From Candidatus Eiseniibacteriota bacterium (GTDB taxonomy: Bacteria > Joyebacterota > Joyebacteria > Joyebacterales > Joyebacteraceae), in the NCBI GenBank assembly GCA_030613615.1, contig JAUWLR010000003.1, positions 1 through 52,349 of the forward strand: a stretch of 52,349 nucleotides of DNA, read 5' to 3'. A program made the position numbers and the translations under genes. The notes below the pieces were generated by a model that saw nothing but the letters and a program-made list of their open reading frames with translations, ran no database searches and had not been told where the DNA came from. Below, in pieces: positions 1-8,352 of the stretch; the stretch's first letter is position 1; every line of letters begins with the position of its first letter.

Positions 1-696
1 CGCGGAGATGGTCTTGAGCTCGCCTGTCACTTCCGCGAATCCGACGACGGCGGTCTCCATCGCGTCTATGGCCTCACCGGCCGGGTCCTTTTTCTCACTG
101 ACGAACACCCTGAGCTCGGTCGCCATCACGCTGAGGTCGGCCGTCGCCTGCCTGAGATCGAAGGAGGCGGCGTTCGCGTTGACAAGCGCCTGCTTGACGA
201 GGTCCTTGCCCTCCTGGTCAGTGAGGATCTCGTCCGCCGACTTCAGGACGGCCTGGATGCCGGCGAGAGCCTCGCCCATCGCGTGCACGACGTCACCAAG
301 TCCCTTCTCATACACCCCCTGAACGACGGTGCCCTGCTCGACGTAGACGTCGCTTCCGCCGGGTATGACCGATATGACCTTCGCCCCGATGAGGCCGTAG
401 CTGGCAACCGAGATGCGCGAGTCGATGGGGATCCTGATGTCGTTGTCCACCTCCACCTCGGCAACCACCTTACCGAACGGCGCGAGCTTCAGTGAGATGA
501 TCTCACCAGCGTCGAGGCCGGCCACAGTCACCTTGTCCCCCGCAACCCGCCCCGAGACCTCTGTGAACATGATGCTGAACCCGTAACGGCTCTCACCGAA
601 GGAGAAGCCACCCAGCCACAGAATGCCCGCCACGAGCAGCAATCCCGCGACCGTCAGGGTGATCCCCACCCTCACCTCGTTCGCGTGTTCGGTCAT
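1..696 (-). CDS. mlaD: MlaD-type MCE-domain protein, 3' end beyond the window
   Basis: This is the substrate-binding, periplasm-facing subunit of an Mla-type phospholipid transporter. The frame is open from the ATG at 696 to the window edge (232 codons), so the C-terminus is missing. The N-terminus reads MTEHANEVRVGITLTVAG, followed by one transmembrane helix (about residues 12-30). The MCE core follows, with GDKVTVAGLDAGEI and a YGLIGAKVISVIPGG segment typical of MlaD. Downstream is a long helical stretch (ALAGIQAVLKSADEIL onward) like the coiled region of longer MCE proteins. It sits directly downstream of mlaF and mlaE in the expected order. Family assignment is from recognised motifs. Confidence 0.88.
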   Translation of the reverse strand, partial: MTEHANEVRVGITLTVAGLLLVAGILWLGGFSFGESRYGFSIMFTEVSGRVAGDKVTVAGLDAGEIISLKLAPFGKVVAEVEVDNDIRIPIDSRISVASYGLIGAKVISVIPGGSDVYVEQGTVVQGVYEKGLGDVVHAMGEALAGIQAVLKSADEILTDQEGKDLVKQALVNANAASFDLRQATADLSVMATELRVFVSEKKDPAGEAIDAMETAVVGFAEVTGELKTISA

Positions 697-780
697 TGCG
701 TTCCCCCTTGGATTCCCATGTGGTCCTCCGGCCGGAGGCGTGACACGTGGTTCGCGGTGCCCGGTTGGCGGTCGCCCCTC

Positions 781-1722
781 TTACTCGAACACCTCCGAGT
801 CTGTCGGACGGGCGTCCGCCGTCGATCCGATCGCCGGCGCGTGACCGCGAGCGATGAAGGTCCTCACGGCCTCGTTGTCGCTACGTCTGAGATCGTCCAT
901 CGTTCCGCAGAGCTCGATCCTGCCGTCGTGCATCAGGGCGATCTTGTCGCCCGTGAACTTGGCGCTGTGCAGGTCGTGCGTGACGACGATCGACGTAGCA
1001 TTGATCTTGCATTGAAGCGCCCTGATGAGCTCGTTGATCTGCTCGGCCATGATGGGGTCCAGCCCGGTAGTCGGCTCGTCGTAGAGGACGATGTCCGGGT
1101 CGAGCGCGATGGCGCGCGCAAGAGCCACGCGCTTCTTCATGCCGCCCGAGAGCTCAGAGGGCTGAAGGTGCGACACCTCGGCGAGTCCCACCATTTCGAG
1201 CTTCGTCTCAACGAGGTCCGCGAGTTCGTCGCCCTTGATGCCCCGGTGCTCCTTGAGCGGCAGGCCCACGTTTTCCCCGACCGTCATCGAGTCGAAGAGC
1301 GCCCCACCCTGAAAGACCATACCGAAGCGCATTCTGAGATCCTTGAGCTCGCGCGCGTCCAGTCCCGTAAGCTCGTTGCCCTCCACGATGATCGAGCCGC
1401 GGTCCGGCTTCATGAGACCGATCACGTGCTTGAGAAGCACGCTCTTGCCGCATCCCGACGGTCCCAGAACCACCATCGTCTCGCCGTCGAGAACGGTGAG
1501 GTTGATACCACGCAGGACCTCCTGGTCCCCGAACGACTTCCAGAGGTCGCGCACCTCGATGACGGGCCTGGCGGTCGTGCCTCTGCCGGGTCCCGCGGTC
1601 GTGCCGCTGCAGGGTCCCGCGGTCGTGCCTCTGCCGGGTCCCGCGGTCGCGCCTCTGTCGGGTCCCGCAGTCGTGCCTCTGTCAGGTCTCTCGGTCGTGC
1701 CTCTGTCGGGTCTCTCGGTCAT
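781..1722 (-). CDS. mlaF: Mla-type ABC transporter ATP-binding protein
   Basis: This ATPase powers lipid transport with MlaE and MlaD at the inner membrane. The 313-residue protein has Walker A GPSGCGKS (87-94), a Q-loop in VFQGGALFD (about 138), the signature LSGGMKKR (191-198), Walker B IVLYDEP (211-217) and an H-loop histidine near 249. The first 52 residues are unusual: six copies of an eight-residue unit like GTTAGPGR, encoded by a 24-bp tandem repeat, precede the normal family start (VIEVRDLWKSFG). The ATG at 1722 is supported by GTGGAG eight bases upstream, so the repeat is probably translated. A start after the repeat would need another codon, and none is as good. The mlaE stop is 27 bases upstream. 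Confidence 0.93.
   Translation of the reverse strand: MTERPDRGTTERPDRGTTAGPDRGATAGPGRGTTAGPCSGTTAGPGRGTTARPVIEVRDLWKSFGDQEVLRGINLTVLDGETMVVLGPSGCGKSVLLKHVIGLMKPDRGSIIVEGNELTGLDARELKDLRMRFGMVFQGGALFDSMTVGENVGLPLKEHRGIKGDELADLVETKLEMVGLAEVSHLQPSELSGGMKKRVALARAIALDPDIVLYDEPTTGLDPIMAEQINELIRALQCKINATSIVVTHDLHSAKFTGDKIALMHDGRIELCGTMDDLRRSDNEAVRTFIARGHAPAIGSTADARPTDSEVFE
1573..1716 (-). repeat. 24-bp tandem repeat, six copies, inside mlaF
   Basis: Six contiguous 24-bp units, the commonest being GGTCGTGCCTCTGCCGGGTC plus CCGC on the plus strand, run without a gap. They differ by a few substitutions and keep the mlaF reading frame, encoding (GTT[A/E][G/R]P[D/G]R)n. The unit length is a multiple of three, so copy-number change would not shift the frame. 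Confidence 0.93.
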
Positions 1723-1749
1723 TCATCGCTCCACGGGAAAGCCGCCGGA

Positions 1750-2583
1750 CTATGCACTGAAGATGATCTGGAACAGCAGAACGGCCAGAACGTAGTCGCT
1801 CACCAGTATCAGCACGCAGCTCGTGACGACGGCCCTCGTCGCCGCCGCGCCTACGCCGACGGCCCCCCCGAAGGTGCGGAGACCGGCGGCGCAGCCCATG
1901 AGCGAGATGATGCCACCGAAGACGAACGCCTTGAGGAGTCCGCTCATGACATCGCGCGCGACGAAGTGCATCTTCATCCCCTCGATGAAGATCTTGGGCG
2001 ACAGGTCCAGGGACGCGTTCGAGACGAAAAACCCGCCGCCGATGGCCAGTATGTCCGCGAACACCGTGAGCACCGGCAGCATCACGAGGGCAGCGACTAT
2101 GCGCGGCATCGTGAGATACCTGACCGGGTCGATGCCCATCGCGTCCATGGCGTCGATCTGCTCGGTGACGCGCATGGTACCGAGTTCCGCCGCGATGGAC
2201 GCGCTGACGCGCCCGCCGACGACGAGAGCCGTCAGCACGGGCCCAAGCTCGATGACCACCGACTTGTAGATGGCCGTGCCAAGATAGATCTTGGGAACGA
2301 AGTCCTTCAGCTGATAGGCCGCCTGGACGGCCGTCACCGCGCCGGTGAAAACAGAGGTCATGATAACGAGAGGGAGCGACTCGACGCCGATGCGCCGTGC
2401 CTGCTCGATGACCAGCGGCGCGGACCGCCCGAGCTTCCGCAGGGCCCGTGCGGAGCGCCAGAGAAGGACGCTCGCAAATCCGACCTCGGTGACGAGTCCG
2501 ATGGCCACGCGGCCTATGGTGCCGAACAGGCCCGCGCCCGCGTGAGTGATCGCGTGCCCGGGCGCGAAACTAGAGTTCCTCAA
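1750..2583 (-). CDS. mlaE: Mla-type ABC transporter permease
   Basis: This is an integral membrane permease of the MlaE/YrbE family, moving phospholipid between the membranes with MlaF and MlaD. Family signatures include TSVFTGAVTAVQAAYQL, ELGPVLTALVVGGRVSASI and EQIDAMDAMGIDPVRYL, followed by several hydrophobic helices. The open frame extends to 2952, but that part is antisense-type noise within dnaB. No ATG or GTG lies near the family start. A TTG at 2583 has GAGGAG four bases and AGGAGG thirteen bases upstream, and would overlap the dnaB 3' end by 14 bases. That gives 277 residues, close to the usual ~260. The start is inferred; the gene itself is certain. Confidence 0.87.
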   Translation of the reverse strand: MRNSSFAPGHAITHAGAGLFGTIGRVAIGLVTEVGFASVLLWRSARALRKLGRSAPLVIEQARRIGVESLPLVIMTSVFTGAVTAVQAAYQLKDFVPKIYLGTAIYKSVVIELGPVLTALVVGGRVSASIAAELGTMRVTEQIDAMDAMGIDPVRYLTMPRIVAALVMLPVLTVFADILAIGGGFFVSNASLDLSPKIFIEGMKMHFVARDVMSGLLKAFVFGGIISLMGCAAGLRTFGGAVGVGAAATRAVVTSCVLILVSDYVLAVLLFQIIFSA

Positions 2584-3961
2584 AGGGCTCCTCGGTCCTC
2601 CTGCTGAGGTTGTCGAACCGTGTGCACTCGGACTGGAACGCCAGGTGTACGGTTCCCGTCGGACCGTTCCTCTGCTTGCCGATGATGATCTCGGCGCGGC
2701 CGATGTTCTCGGGCGTGCGGTCGTACTGCTCGGCCCGGTAGATGAACATGACCACGTCCGCGTCCTGCTCGATCGCGCCCGATTCTCTGAGATCCGAGAG
2801 GATGGGCCTCCGGTCGCCGCCCCGCGACTCCACCGCCCGAGACAGCTGTGACAGCGCCAGCACGGGAACGTCGAGTTCCTTGGCGAGCGCCTTGAGCGAG
2901 CGCGAGATCTCAGAGATCTCCTGCTGGCGGTTCTCGGGACGTCCGAGCCCACGCATCAGCTGGAGGTAGTCGACGATGACGAGTCCGATGTCGGACTCGG
3001 CCTTGAGCCTTCTGGCCTTCGACCGCATCTCGAGCACGTTCATAGACGGCGTGTCGTCGATGTAGATGGCCGACTCCGACAGGAGCCCGGCCGCCGTCGT
3101 CAGGTCCGACCATTGCTTGTCCGCGAGGTACCCGGTCCGAAGCTTGTGCCCGTCGACGCGCGCCTCGCAGCACAGCATGCGCTGGACCAGCTGTTCTTTC
3201 CCCATCTCCAGGCTGAAGACAGCGGTCGGCGTCTTGCCGTCGATCGAGGCATGCGCCGCAACGTTGAGGGCGAAGGCCGTTTTCCCCATCGACGGCCGCC
3301 CCGCGATGACGATGAGCTCAGCCTTCTGAAAACCCGAGGTCAGCGCGTCGAGGTCGTCGAAGCCGGACGCGATCCCGGTTACGTGCTGCTTCTTGTCGTA
3401 GAGTTCCTGAATGACCTCGAAGCTGTGCTTGAGGATCTCGCGCATCGGCACGAAGTCGCGGTGGACGCGCGCCTGAGCGATCTCGAAGATAGCGTGCTCG
3501 GCCCGGTCGAGGATGTCGGCAGCTTCGCCCCCCGCGTCGTACGCTTCCTGCACAACCTCCGTCGCGACGCTGATGAGCTTCCTCAGAATCGCTTTCTCGA
3601 GGACTATCTTCGCGTGGTGCCGCACATTCGCGGTCGTGGCAACGCTGCCCAGGACCTGCGACAGATAAGCGGCCCCACCCACGTCATCCAGCACCTTCTG
3701 CCGCTTGAGCTCTTGGGTCACCGTGACCAGATCGACGGCCTCTTCCTTGGAAAAAAGCTCGATGACGGCCCTGAAGATCTTCTTGTGGGCGCCCTTGTAG
3801 AACGCGGTATCGTCGAGGACCTCACTGACCGCCCCGACCGCCGACGTGTCGAGGAGCATCGCGCCTATGACGGCTATCTCGGCATCGATCGCCTGCGGCG
3901 GGATGCGGTCGGCCACGGCCGCCCGCACCGTCTCCCGTGTTGTTCTCTCCTTGGTTGCCAT
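2570..3961 (-). CDS. dnaB: Replicative DNA helicase DnaB
   Basis: This hexameric helicase unwinds DNA at the replication fork. It has 463 residues. The N-terminal DnaB domain (PPQAIDAEIAVIGAMLLD, about 21-38) is followed by the RecA-like core with Walker A GRPSMGKT (221-228), Walker B VIVDYLQLM (about 328-336) and a conserved LSQLSR segment. The ATG at 3961 has GGAGG six bases upstream. A GTG at 3976 is in frame but would bury this site. No intein is present. It follows the lipoprotein gene and overlaps the start of mlaE, so lipid transport and replication genes appear to share a transcript. Confidence 0.96.
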   Translation of the reverse strand: MATKERTTRETVRAAVADRIPPQAIDAEIAVIGAMLLDTSAVGAVSEVLDDTAFYKGAHKKIFRAVIELFSKEEAVDLVTVTQELKRQKVLDDVGGAAYLSQVLGSVATTANVRHHAKIVLEKAILRKLISVATEVVQEAYDAGGEAADILDRAEHAIFEIAQARVHRDFVPMREILKHSFEVIQELYDKKQHVTGIASGFDDLDALTSGFQKAELIVIAGRPSMGKTAFALNVAAHASIDGKTPTAVFSLEMGKEQLVQRMLCCEARVDGHKLRTGYLADKQWSDLTTAAGLLSESAIYIDDTPSMNVLEMRSKARRLKAESDIGLVIVDYLQLMRGLGRPENRQQEISEISRSLKALAKELDVPVLALSQLSRAVESRGGDRRPILSDLRESGAIEQDADVVMFIYRAEQYDRTPENIGRAEIIIGKQRNGPTGTVHLAFQSECTRFDNLSRRTEEPFEEL

Positions 3962-3982
3962 ACCCGCCTCCGGCACACTTGG

Positions 3983-4615
3983 CTAATGGTACGAGGCAAA
4001 CACCTCTGCACTCGTCACGCGGACGTCGAAGATGTGGGTGAGCACACGACTCCCCGTCCGAACAGTAAGCTCGATCATCATTCTCTTGCCTATCGCCGTC
4101 TCCGCAAGGGACTGCAGCTCGGACTTGCTCTGCCCGGAGGTGAGCGTGACGCCGAAGAACTCGGACGAGGCGTTCCAGGACCCGCCCATAGCCTTGCTGG
4201 GGAACCACTCCCACTCGGCGTGCGAGAGCGGCAGCATGCCGACGACCGTCTGCCCAAGTCCTGGGATCAGCGTGGGTGGCTGAGGCAGCTCCGGGCCCGC
4301 GTGGGGCGCCGTGGAAACCAGGGCCTCCCGTTCCTCGGACCTGTACAAGAACGTCGCTTCTTCCCAGAGAATCGCGGCCGTGGTGTCAGCGGGGTTCGTG
4401 AAGTGGGCACTCAGACCAGCGCTCGTCGCAGACCACTCGATCTTGACGGCTATCTCCTCGGTCCCGGGACCGGTCTCGGGGACGTTCTCTTCGATCACGG
4501 CCTCGTTGACCGCGACCTCGTAGCGGACCTCGTAGCTCGCCGACTGGCAGCCCGCGAGCGCCCAGCAGATCAGAATCGATGAAAGGAGCACAAGGGAAAT
4601 GTATTTCGCCTTCAT
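3983..4615 (-). CDS. Hypothetical lipoprotein
   Basis: The 210-residue protein has a clear lipoprotein signal: a charged start (MKAKYISL), a hydrophobic core and the lipobox LAGC with cysteine at 23. It is therefore expected to be lipid-anchored in the envelope. I do not recognise the mature domain, which is mostly predicted beta-type sequence without repeats or catalytic motifs. The ATG at 4615 has GGGAGG eight bases upstream. It is followed closely by dnaB, 21 bases downstream of its stop. No function is proposed. Confidence 0.82.
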   Translation of the reverse strand: MKAKYISLVLLSSILICWALAGCQSASYEVRYEVAVNEAVIEENVPETGPGTEEIAVKIEWSATSAGLSAHFTNPADTTAAILWEEATFLYRSEEREALVSTAPHAGPELPQPPTLIPGLGQTVVGMLPLSHAEWEWFPSKAMGGSWNASSEFFGVTLTSGQSKSELQSLAETAIGKRMMIELTVRTGSRVLTHIFDVRVTSAEVFASYH

Positions 4616-4655
4616 TGGGCGCGCCTCCCGTTAGTGATGTGGTTCGCGGTCTCGC

Positions 4656-4859
4656 CTACTTCACCTTGCACGTGTTGATCTTGAAGAGCGCGTATGCCGG
4701 GCATCTGTTTGCCAGCCCGGTCACCAGCGAGATGGCGCCGATGACGATGAGAGTCCGCCCCCAGACACCGCCTGGCATGACGAACAGCCCCAGCGCAAGC
4801 AGGGCCAGGCCGAGGACCACTCGCACGATCCGATCAGCGGAACCGACGTTGCTCTTCAC
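4656..4859 (-). CDS. DUF2892-family small membrane protein
   Basis: A 67-residue protein starting VKSNVGSADRIVRVVLGLAL, with two transmembrane helices separated by a short MPGGVWGR loop and ending NRCPAYALFKINTCKVK. This is the YgaP-C/DUF2892 pattern (short N-terminal NxGxxDRxxR, two helices, a conserved CPxY motif); the exact role is unknown. The GTG at 4859 is set by AGGAGG six bases upstream. The longer open frame to 4967 lacks such a site. It stands between the glycosylase and lipoprotein genes, after a 162-base gap in which I see no clear promoter or terminator. Confidence 0.8.
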   Translation of the reverse strand: MKSNVGSADRIVRVVLGLALLALGLFVMPGGVWGRTLIVIGAISLVTGLANRCPAYALFKINTCKVK

Positions 4860-5021
4860 GCTCTTCCTCCTTGTCGTGACCGGTGAGCCACTTCCCCGGC
4901 ACTCCCTCGGCACGTGCCCTGACGACATCGTAGCACGACTCGCTCGCATCTTCGTCCGCCAGAACAACCCCGGCCTGTCGGTCGCTGTGCCATCTGTTCT
5001 TCTCTCTTCGGGGATAACGTC

Positions 5022-5921
5022 CTACGCTTTCACGTACTCCCGCTTGATCAACTGGATGTCGTCCCAGATCGGTCGCTTGTACTTGGGGTCCCTCAGAGCG
5101 GCCGCCGGATGGTACGTCGGGATGACCTTGACGTTGCCTTCCACGTACATCTTCCCTCGCAGACTTCCCATCGACCCACGGATACCCAGGAGCGTCTGCG
5201 TCGCGGGAAGCCCCAGCGTGCATATGACCCTCGGAGCGATCAGCGCGACCTGCCTGCCCAGGTACGGGAGGCAGGCCTCGATCTCGTTGGTCAAAGGCGT
5301 GCGGTTGTTCGGCGGCCTGCACTTGATGATGTTAGCGATATAGACGTCGTCGCGCTCGATCCCGGCGGCCTCGAGAATCTTGTTGAGAAGCTGTCCCGAT
5401 CTCCCCACGAACGGGATCCCCTGGATGTCCTCGTCACGACCGGGCGCCTCGCCGATGAACATCAGGCGCGCGTTCGGGTTGCCGGCGCCGAAGACCACGT
5501 TCGTGCGACCGCCCGCCAATTCACAGTTCTGGCAGCCGACCGACCTGGCCTCGACCTGCTCAAGCGTCGTGCACGTCTCGAGTCCCGTGGACCCGGCGAA
5601 CATATCGCCCGTCGTCGCCTCCCTCGAGAACGCGAGCTTGACCTTGACGATCTCGACCGTGGGGACATCGGGCGCCTCCGGTGTCGCGGTGACGTCGGGC
5701 GCCTCCGGGGCCGCGGTGACGTCGGGCGCCTCCGGTGTCGCGGTGACGTCGGGCGCCTCCGGGGTCGCTGCGACATCAGAGGTCTTCACAGTCGAGTGTG
5801 CCTTCGGAGCATCCGCGCGGCCCGGGACAGACGGCAGATAGATCTCGGTCTCGCCTGCTTCACCGAGCTGTCTGAAGTACTCCGCCGCGAGCTTGTTGGC
5901 CTCGTCGCGTCCGCTAGCCAT
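5022..5921 (-). CDS. Type-4 (iron-sulfur) uracil-DNA glycosylase with a repeat linker
   Basis: It removes uracil from DNA in base excision repair. The 299-residue protein has an N-terminal helix region ending EIYLP (1-30) as in bacterial relatives. A linker contains four copies of a nine-residue unit (DVTATPEAP), followed by the glycosylase domain. The four cluster cysteines are visible at C130, C133, C201 and C217. Motif 1 is GEAPGRDED (158-166), and the motif PTYHPA lies at 268-273. The ATG at 5921 overlaps the end of coaBC by eight bases. GGGGAAAG lies upstream. The repeat linker between domains is the odd feature. Confidence 0.93.
   Translation of the reverse strand: MASGRDEANKLAAEYFRQLGEAGETEIYLPSVPGRADAPKAHSTVKTSDVAATPEAPDVTATPEAPDVTAAPEAPDVTATPEAPDVPTVEIVKVKLAFSREATTGDMFAGSTGLETCTTLEQVEARSVGCQNCELAGGRTNVVFGAGNPNARLMFIGEAPGRDEDIQGIPFVGRSGQLLNKILEAAGIERDDVYIANIIKCRPPNNRTPLTNEIEACLPYLGRQVALIAPRVICTLGLPATQTLLGIRGSMGSLRGKMYVEGNVKVIPTYHPAAALRDPKYKRPIWDDIQLIKREYVKA
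5670..5777 (-). repeat. 27-bp tandem repeat, four copies, inside the uracil-DNA glycosylase gene
   Basis: Four perfectly phased 27-bp units (GGGCGCCTCCGGTGTCGCGG plus TGACGTC, plus strand) encode a Pro/Ala/Thr-rich linker. Copies differ at only a few positions, with an alternating pattern (GTGTCGCGG versus GGGCCGCGG), suggesting expansion of a two-unit block. Confidence 0.93.
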
Positions 5922-7170
5922 CTATCTTTCCCCACCCCAGTTCGTGAATGGCGAACGTCAGGACGATGTCAGCAAGCTCACTCTTGGAGACCTTGCCCAC
6001 GCTCTCCTCCAGCCCGGTCCGCCCGATGACGGTAGCGATGTTCGTGTCCGTGCCGAAACCCGCGCCCTCAACCATCGGGTTGTTGACCACGACAAGGTCC
6101 AGGCTCTTCTCTTCGAGCTTCTTCCTGGCGTTGGGTACCTCGTCCCGGGTTTCCACGGCGAAACCTACCACACCCTGTCCCAGCTGCTTCCTGCTCGCGA
6201 CCTCACTCAGGATGTCCTCGGTCCGGACGAGCTCGATATTCAGTATGTCAGCGCGCTTCTTGATCTTGTGCTCCGGGACATCCGATGGACGGTAGTCGGC
6301 CGGGGCGGCCGCCATGACGAGCAGGTGGAGTTCCGGAAGTTCCGCAAGGACGGCATCGAGCATCTCTCTGGTCGTGCCCACGCGGACGAATCTCACGCCG
6401 GCGGGCGGCTCGAGCGCCGTACGGCCGGAGATGAGAACGACCTCGGCGCCGCGAGAGAGAGCGCGTTCCGCCAACGCGAATCCCATCTTGCCCGTCGATG
6501 GGTTGCCGATGTGCCGTACCGGATCAATGGGTTCCTCGGTCGGCCCGGCCGTGACCACGACGCGCTTCCCCGCGAGGTCCCCCGGCACCAGCACGGCGAG
6601 CGCCGCGTCGACGATGGCGTCGGGGGCGGCCAGACGACCGCGCCCCACGGCACCGCTGGCGAGCCTGCCCTCTTCCGGCTCGATTATGACGACACCGCGC
6701 TCCTTCAGGGTCGTGAGGTTCTCCGTGACCGCGTCGGACAGGAGCATATTGACGTTCATGGCGGGCGCGACGAGCACGGGACAGGTCATTGCCAGTAGCT
6801 CGGTCGACAGGAAGTCATCGGCGATCCCACCGGCCATCTTGCCGATGATGTTGGCCGTCGCCGGAGCGACGATGGCAAGGTCCGCCGCTTCACTGAGCTT
6901 CACGTGCCTGAGCCGCTCGGTCTCCGACACGGCCTCCTCAAGCTCCGTGACACCGACCTTCGTCTCGGGCCACATACTGACAACGACCTCGTTGCCCGAG
7001 AGCGTCTCGAACGTCAGGGGCGCTATGAACCGCGTCGCGTTCTCCGTCATCACGACGATGACGTTGGCACCCAGCGACGCCAGTCTGCTTACGATGTGCG
7101 GGGTCTTGAACGCGGCGACGCTGCCCGTGACGCCCAGCACAACCACTTTTCCTGCCAGCAGATCTCCCAT
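5914..7170 (-). CDS. coaBC: Bifunctional phosphopantothenoylcysteine decarboxylase/synthase
   Basis: It catalyses two steps of coenzyme A synthesis. The protein has 418 residues. The CoaC part has the flavin-binding start VVVLGVTGSVAAFK, the active-site His in RLRHVKLSEAADL (about H89) and PAMNVNM (136-142). The CoaB part has VVTAGPTEEPIDPVRHIGN and the lysine motif HKIKKRADIL. The loop before the histidine (WPETKVGVTELEEAVSETER) seems longer than in the enterobacterial enzyme. The ATG at 7170 is chosen because GGAGG lies nine bases upstream and homology begins there. It is located 19 bases after rpoZ, a common arrangement. Confidence 0.95.
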   Translation of the reverse strand: MGDLLAGKVVVLGVTGSVAAFKTPHIVSRLASLGANVIVVMTENATRFIAPLTFETLSGNEVVVSMWPETKVGVTELEEAVSETERLRHVKLSEAADLAIVAPATANIIGKMAGGIADDFLSTELLAMTCPVLVAPAMNVNMLLSDAVTENLTTLKERGVVIIEPEEGRLASGAVGRGRLAAPDAIVDAALAVLVPGDLAGKRVVVTAGPTEEPIDPVRHIGNPSTGKMGFALAERALSRGAEVVLISGRTALEPPAGVRFVRVGTTREMLDAVLAELPELHLLVMAAAPADYRPSDVPEHKIKKRADILNIELVRTEDILSEVASRKQLGQGVVGFAVETRDEVPNARKKLEEKSLDLVVVNNPMVEGAGFGTDTNIATVIGRTGLEESVGKVSKSELADIVLTFAIHELGWGKIDG

Positions 7171-7189
7171 TCGATGGTGGCCTCCGGGG

Positions 7190-7420
7190 CTACTCGTCGT
7201 CGAGGTCTTCCGCGGCTTCGTCCTCGGTCTCGATGATCTCGTACTCGACCGCACCGTCGGTGATGAGCTTGAGCGCAAGTGAGGTGCACTTCGCCTCCGC
7301 GTCCGGCCGCTGGTCCGGATCCATCGCGTGGAGGCGCCGCGCGACCTTCGCCGCGAGCACGGCGCCCAGGAACTCGTTCTTCGCGTACTTGAGGAGATCG
7401 TTCTTCTTGAGCGGGTCCAT
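7190..7420 (-). CDS. rpoZ: DNA-directed RNA polymerase omega subunit
   Basis: A 76-residue omega subunit, which helps assemble and stabilise RNA polymerase. The sequence starts MDPLKKNDLLKYAKNEFLGA and contains the hallmark AAKVARRLHAM segment followed by CTSLALKLITDGAVEYEI, ending in an acidic tail. The ATG at 7420 has GGAGG seven bases upstream; the longer open frame is a shadow of gmk. The gmk-rpoZ-coaBC order, common across many bacteria, supports the call for this short gene. Confidence 0.9.
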   Translation of the reverse strand: MDPLKKNDLLKYAKNEFLGAVLAAKVARRLHAMDPDQRPDAEAKCTSLALKLITDGAVEYEIIETEDEAAEDLDDE

Positions 7421-7458
7421 CGCTACCCTCCGTCTGTCAGTCTCCCCCGGCTCGTCTA

Positions 7459-8043
7459 CTACGAAACCGGTTCGGACTTCGCCTGTCGTTCTTTCGCGAT
7501 TATATCGAGTGTCTCCCGGACGGCCACGTCCAGGTCGTCGTTCACCACCCTGTGGTCGTATCTGTCGGCCCAGTCCAGCTCGCCGATCGCGTTCTTGAGC
7601 CTCGTCTCTATGACGTCCGCGTCGTCCGTCGCTCTGCTGCGCAGCCTGGTCTCCAGAACCTCGGGCGACGGCGGCAGAACAAACACGAGTACGCTCTCCG
7701 GGTACAGCTTCTTGATCGACATCCCGCCCTGGACATCGACGTCCATCACGACGTTCTTCCCGGACGCTGCGATCTCGTCTACTACGCGCTTCCGCGTACC
7801 GTAGCGAAAGCCGTGCACGACCGCCCACTCCGCGAGGTCTCCGGCCTCGACAAGCTCGTCGAACCGTTCATCCGACACGAACTCGTAGTGCGCGCGGTCC
7901 CGCTCGTCGTGCCTCGGCGGGCGCGTCGTAACCGACACCGAGTACGCGGTGCCGGGATCTTCCTTGAGCACCCTTCTCGCGATGGTCGACTTGCCGACGC
8001 CCGATGGGCCGGATACAACGATGGGAAACGCCGTGCGGTTCAC
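7459..8043 (-). CDS. gmk: Guanylate kinase
   Basis: It phosphorylates GMP to GDP. The 194-residue protein has the P-loop GPSGVGKST (12-20) and the GMP-binding segment SVSVTTRPPRHDERDRAHYEFV. It also has the lid region EWAVVHGFRYGT and the MDVDVQGGMSIKK motif. Length is typical. The start is GTG at 8043, with GGAGG six bases upstream. It lies 31 bases after the remA-like gene and 38 before rpoZ in the housekeeping operon. Confidence 0.96.
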   Translation of the reverse strand: MNRTAFPIVVSGPSGVGKSTIARRVLKEDPGTAYSVSVTTRPPRHDERDRAHYEFVSDERFDELVEAGDLAEWAVVHGFRYGTRKRVVDEIAASGKNVVMDVDVQGGMSIKKLYPESVLVFVLPPSPEVLETRLRSRATDDADVIETRLKNAIGELDWADRYDHRVVNDDLDVAVRETLDIIAKERQAKSEPVS

Positions 8044-8074
8044 TCTGCCCTCCGGCAGTCGTGGCAGGTCGATG

Positions 8075-8338
8075 TCACTGGGAATCCGAGTGGTCGTCGC
8101 GGCCCTCGAGCCTCTGCGTGATGGTCTCGGCCGCGACAGCGGACAGAATAACGTGGTCGCTGTCGGTGACGATGACCGCGCGGGGCCTTCGACCCTGGGT
8201 CGCGTCGACGAGTTTCCCGGTGTCGCGCGCGTGGTCCTTGAGCCGTTTGACCGGCGCCGAACCGGGCGTGATGATGGCCACGACCCTATCAGACGCCACC
8301 ACGTTGCCGAAGCCGATGTTCAGGAGAAGGTTGTTCAA
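8075..8338 (-). CDS. DUF370/RemA-family protein
   Basis: RemA is a DNA-binding regulator of biofilm matrix genes in Bacillus subtilis, and the family is often encoded between yicC and gmk, as here. The 87-residue form begins [20 protein letters not shown], matching the conserved INIGFGN start. It contains the family core [32 protein letters not shown] (in pieces, residues about 28-60). The chosen start is TTG at 8338, eight bases after AGGAGG. A GTG at 8356 is also open, but it overlaps the yicC stop and would place the AGGAGG inside the gene. The role in this organism is unknown. Confidence 0.88.
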   Translation of the reverse strand: MNNLLLNIGFGNVVASDRVVAIITPGSAPVKRLKDHARDTGKLVDATQGRRPRAVIVTDSDHVILSAVAAETITQRLEGRDDHSDSQ

Positions 8339-8352
8339 CCCCCTAGCCTCCT

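Noticed and set aside
685-2607. Plus-strand open frame of 640 codons
   Set aside because: Antisense to mlaF and mlaE; composition is Arg/Asp/His-rich as expected from GC-rich antisense, with no recognisable domain.
2584-2952. N-terminal extension of the mlaE frame
   Set aside because: Ser/Arg-rich out-of-frame reading of dnaB; family homology begins near 2583.
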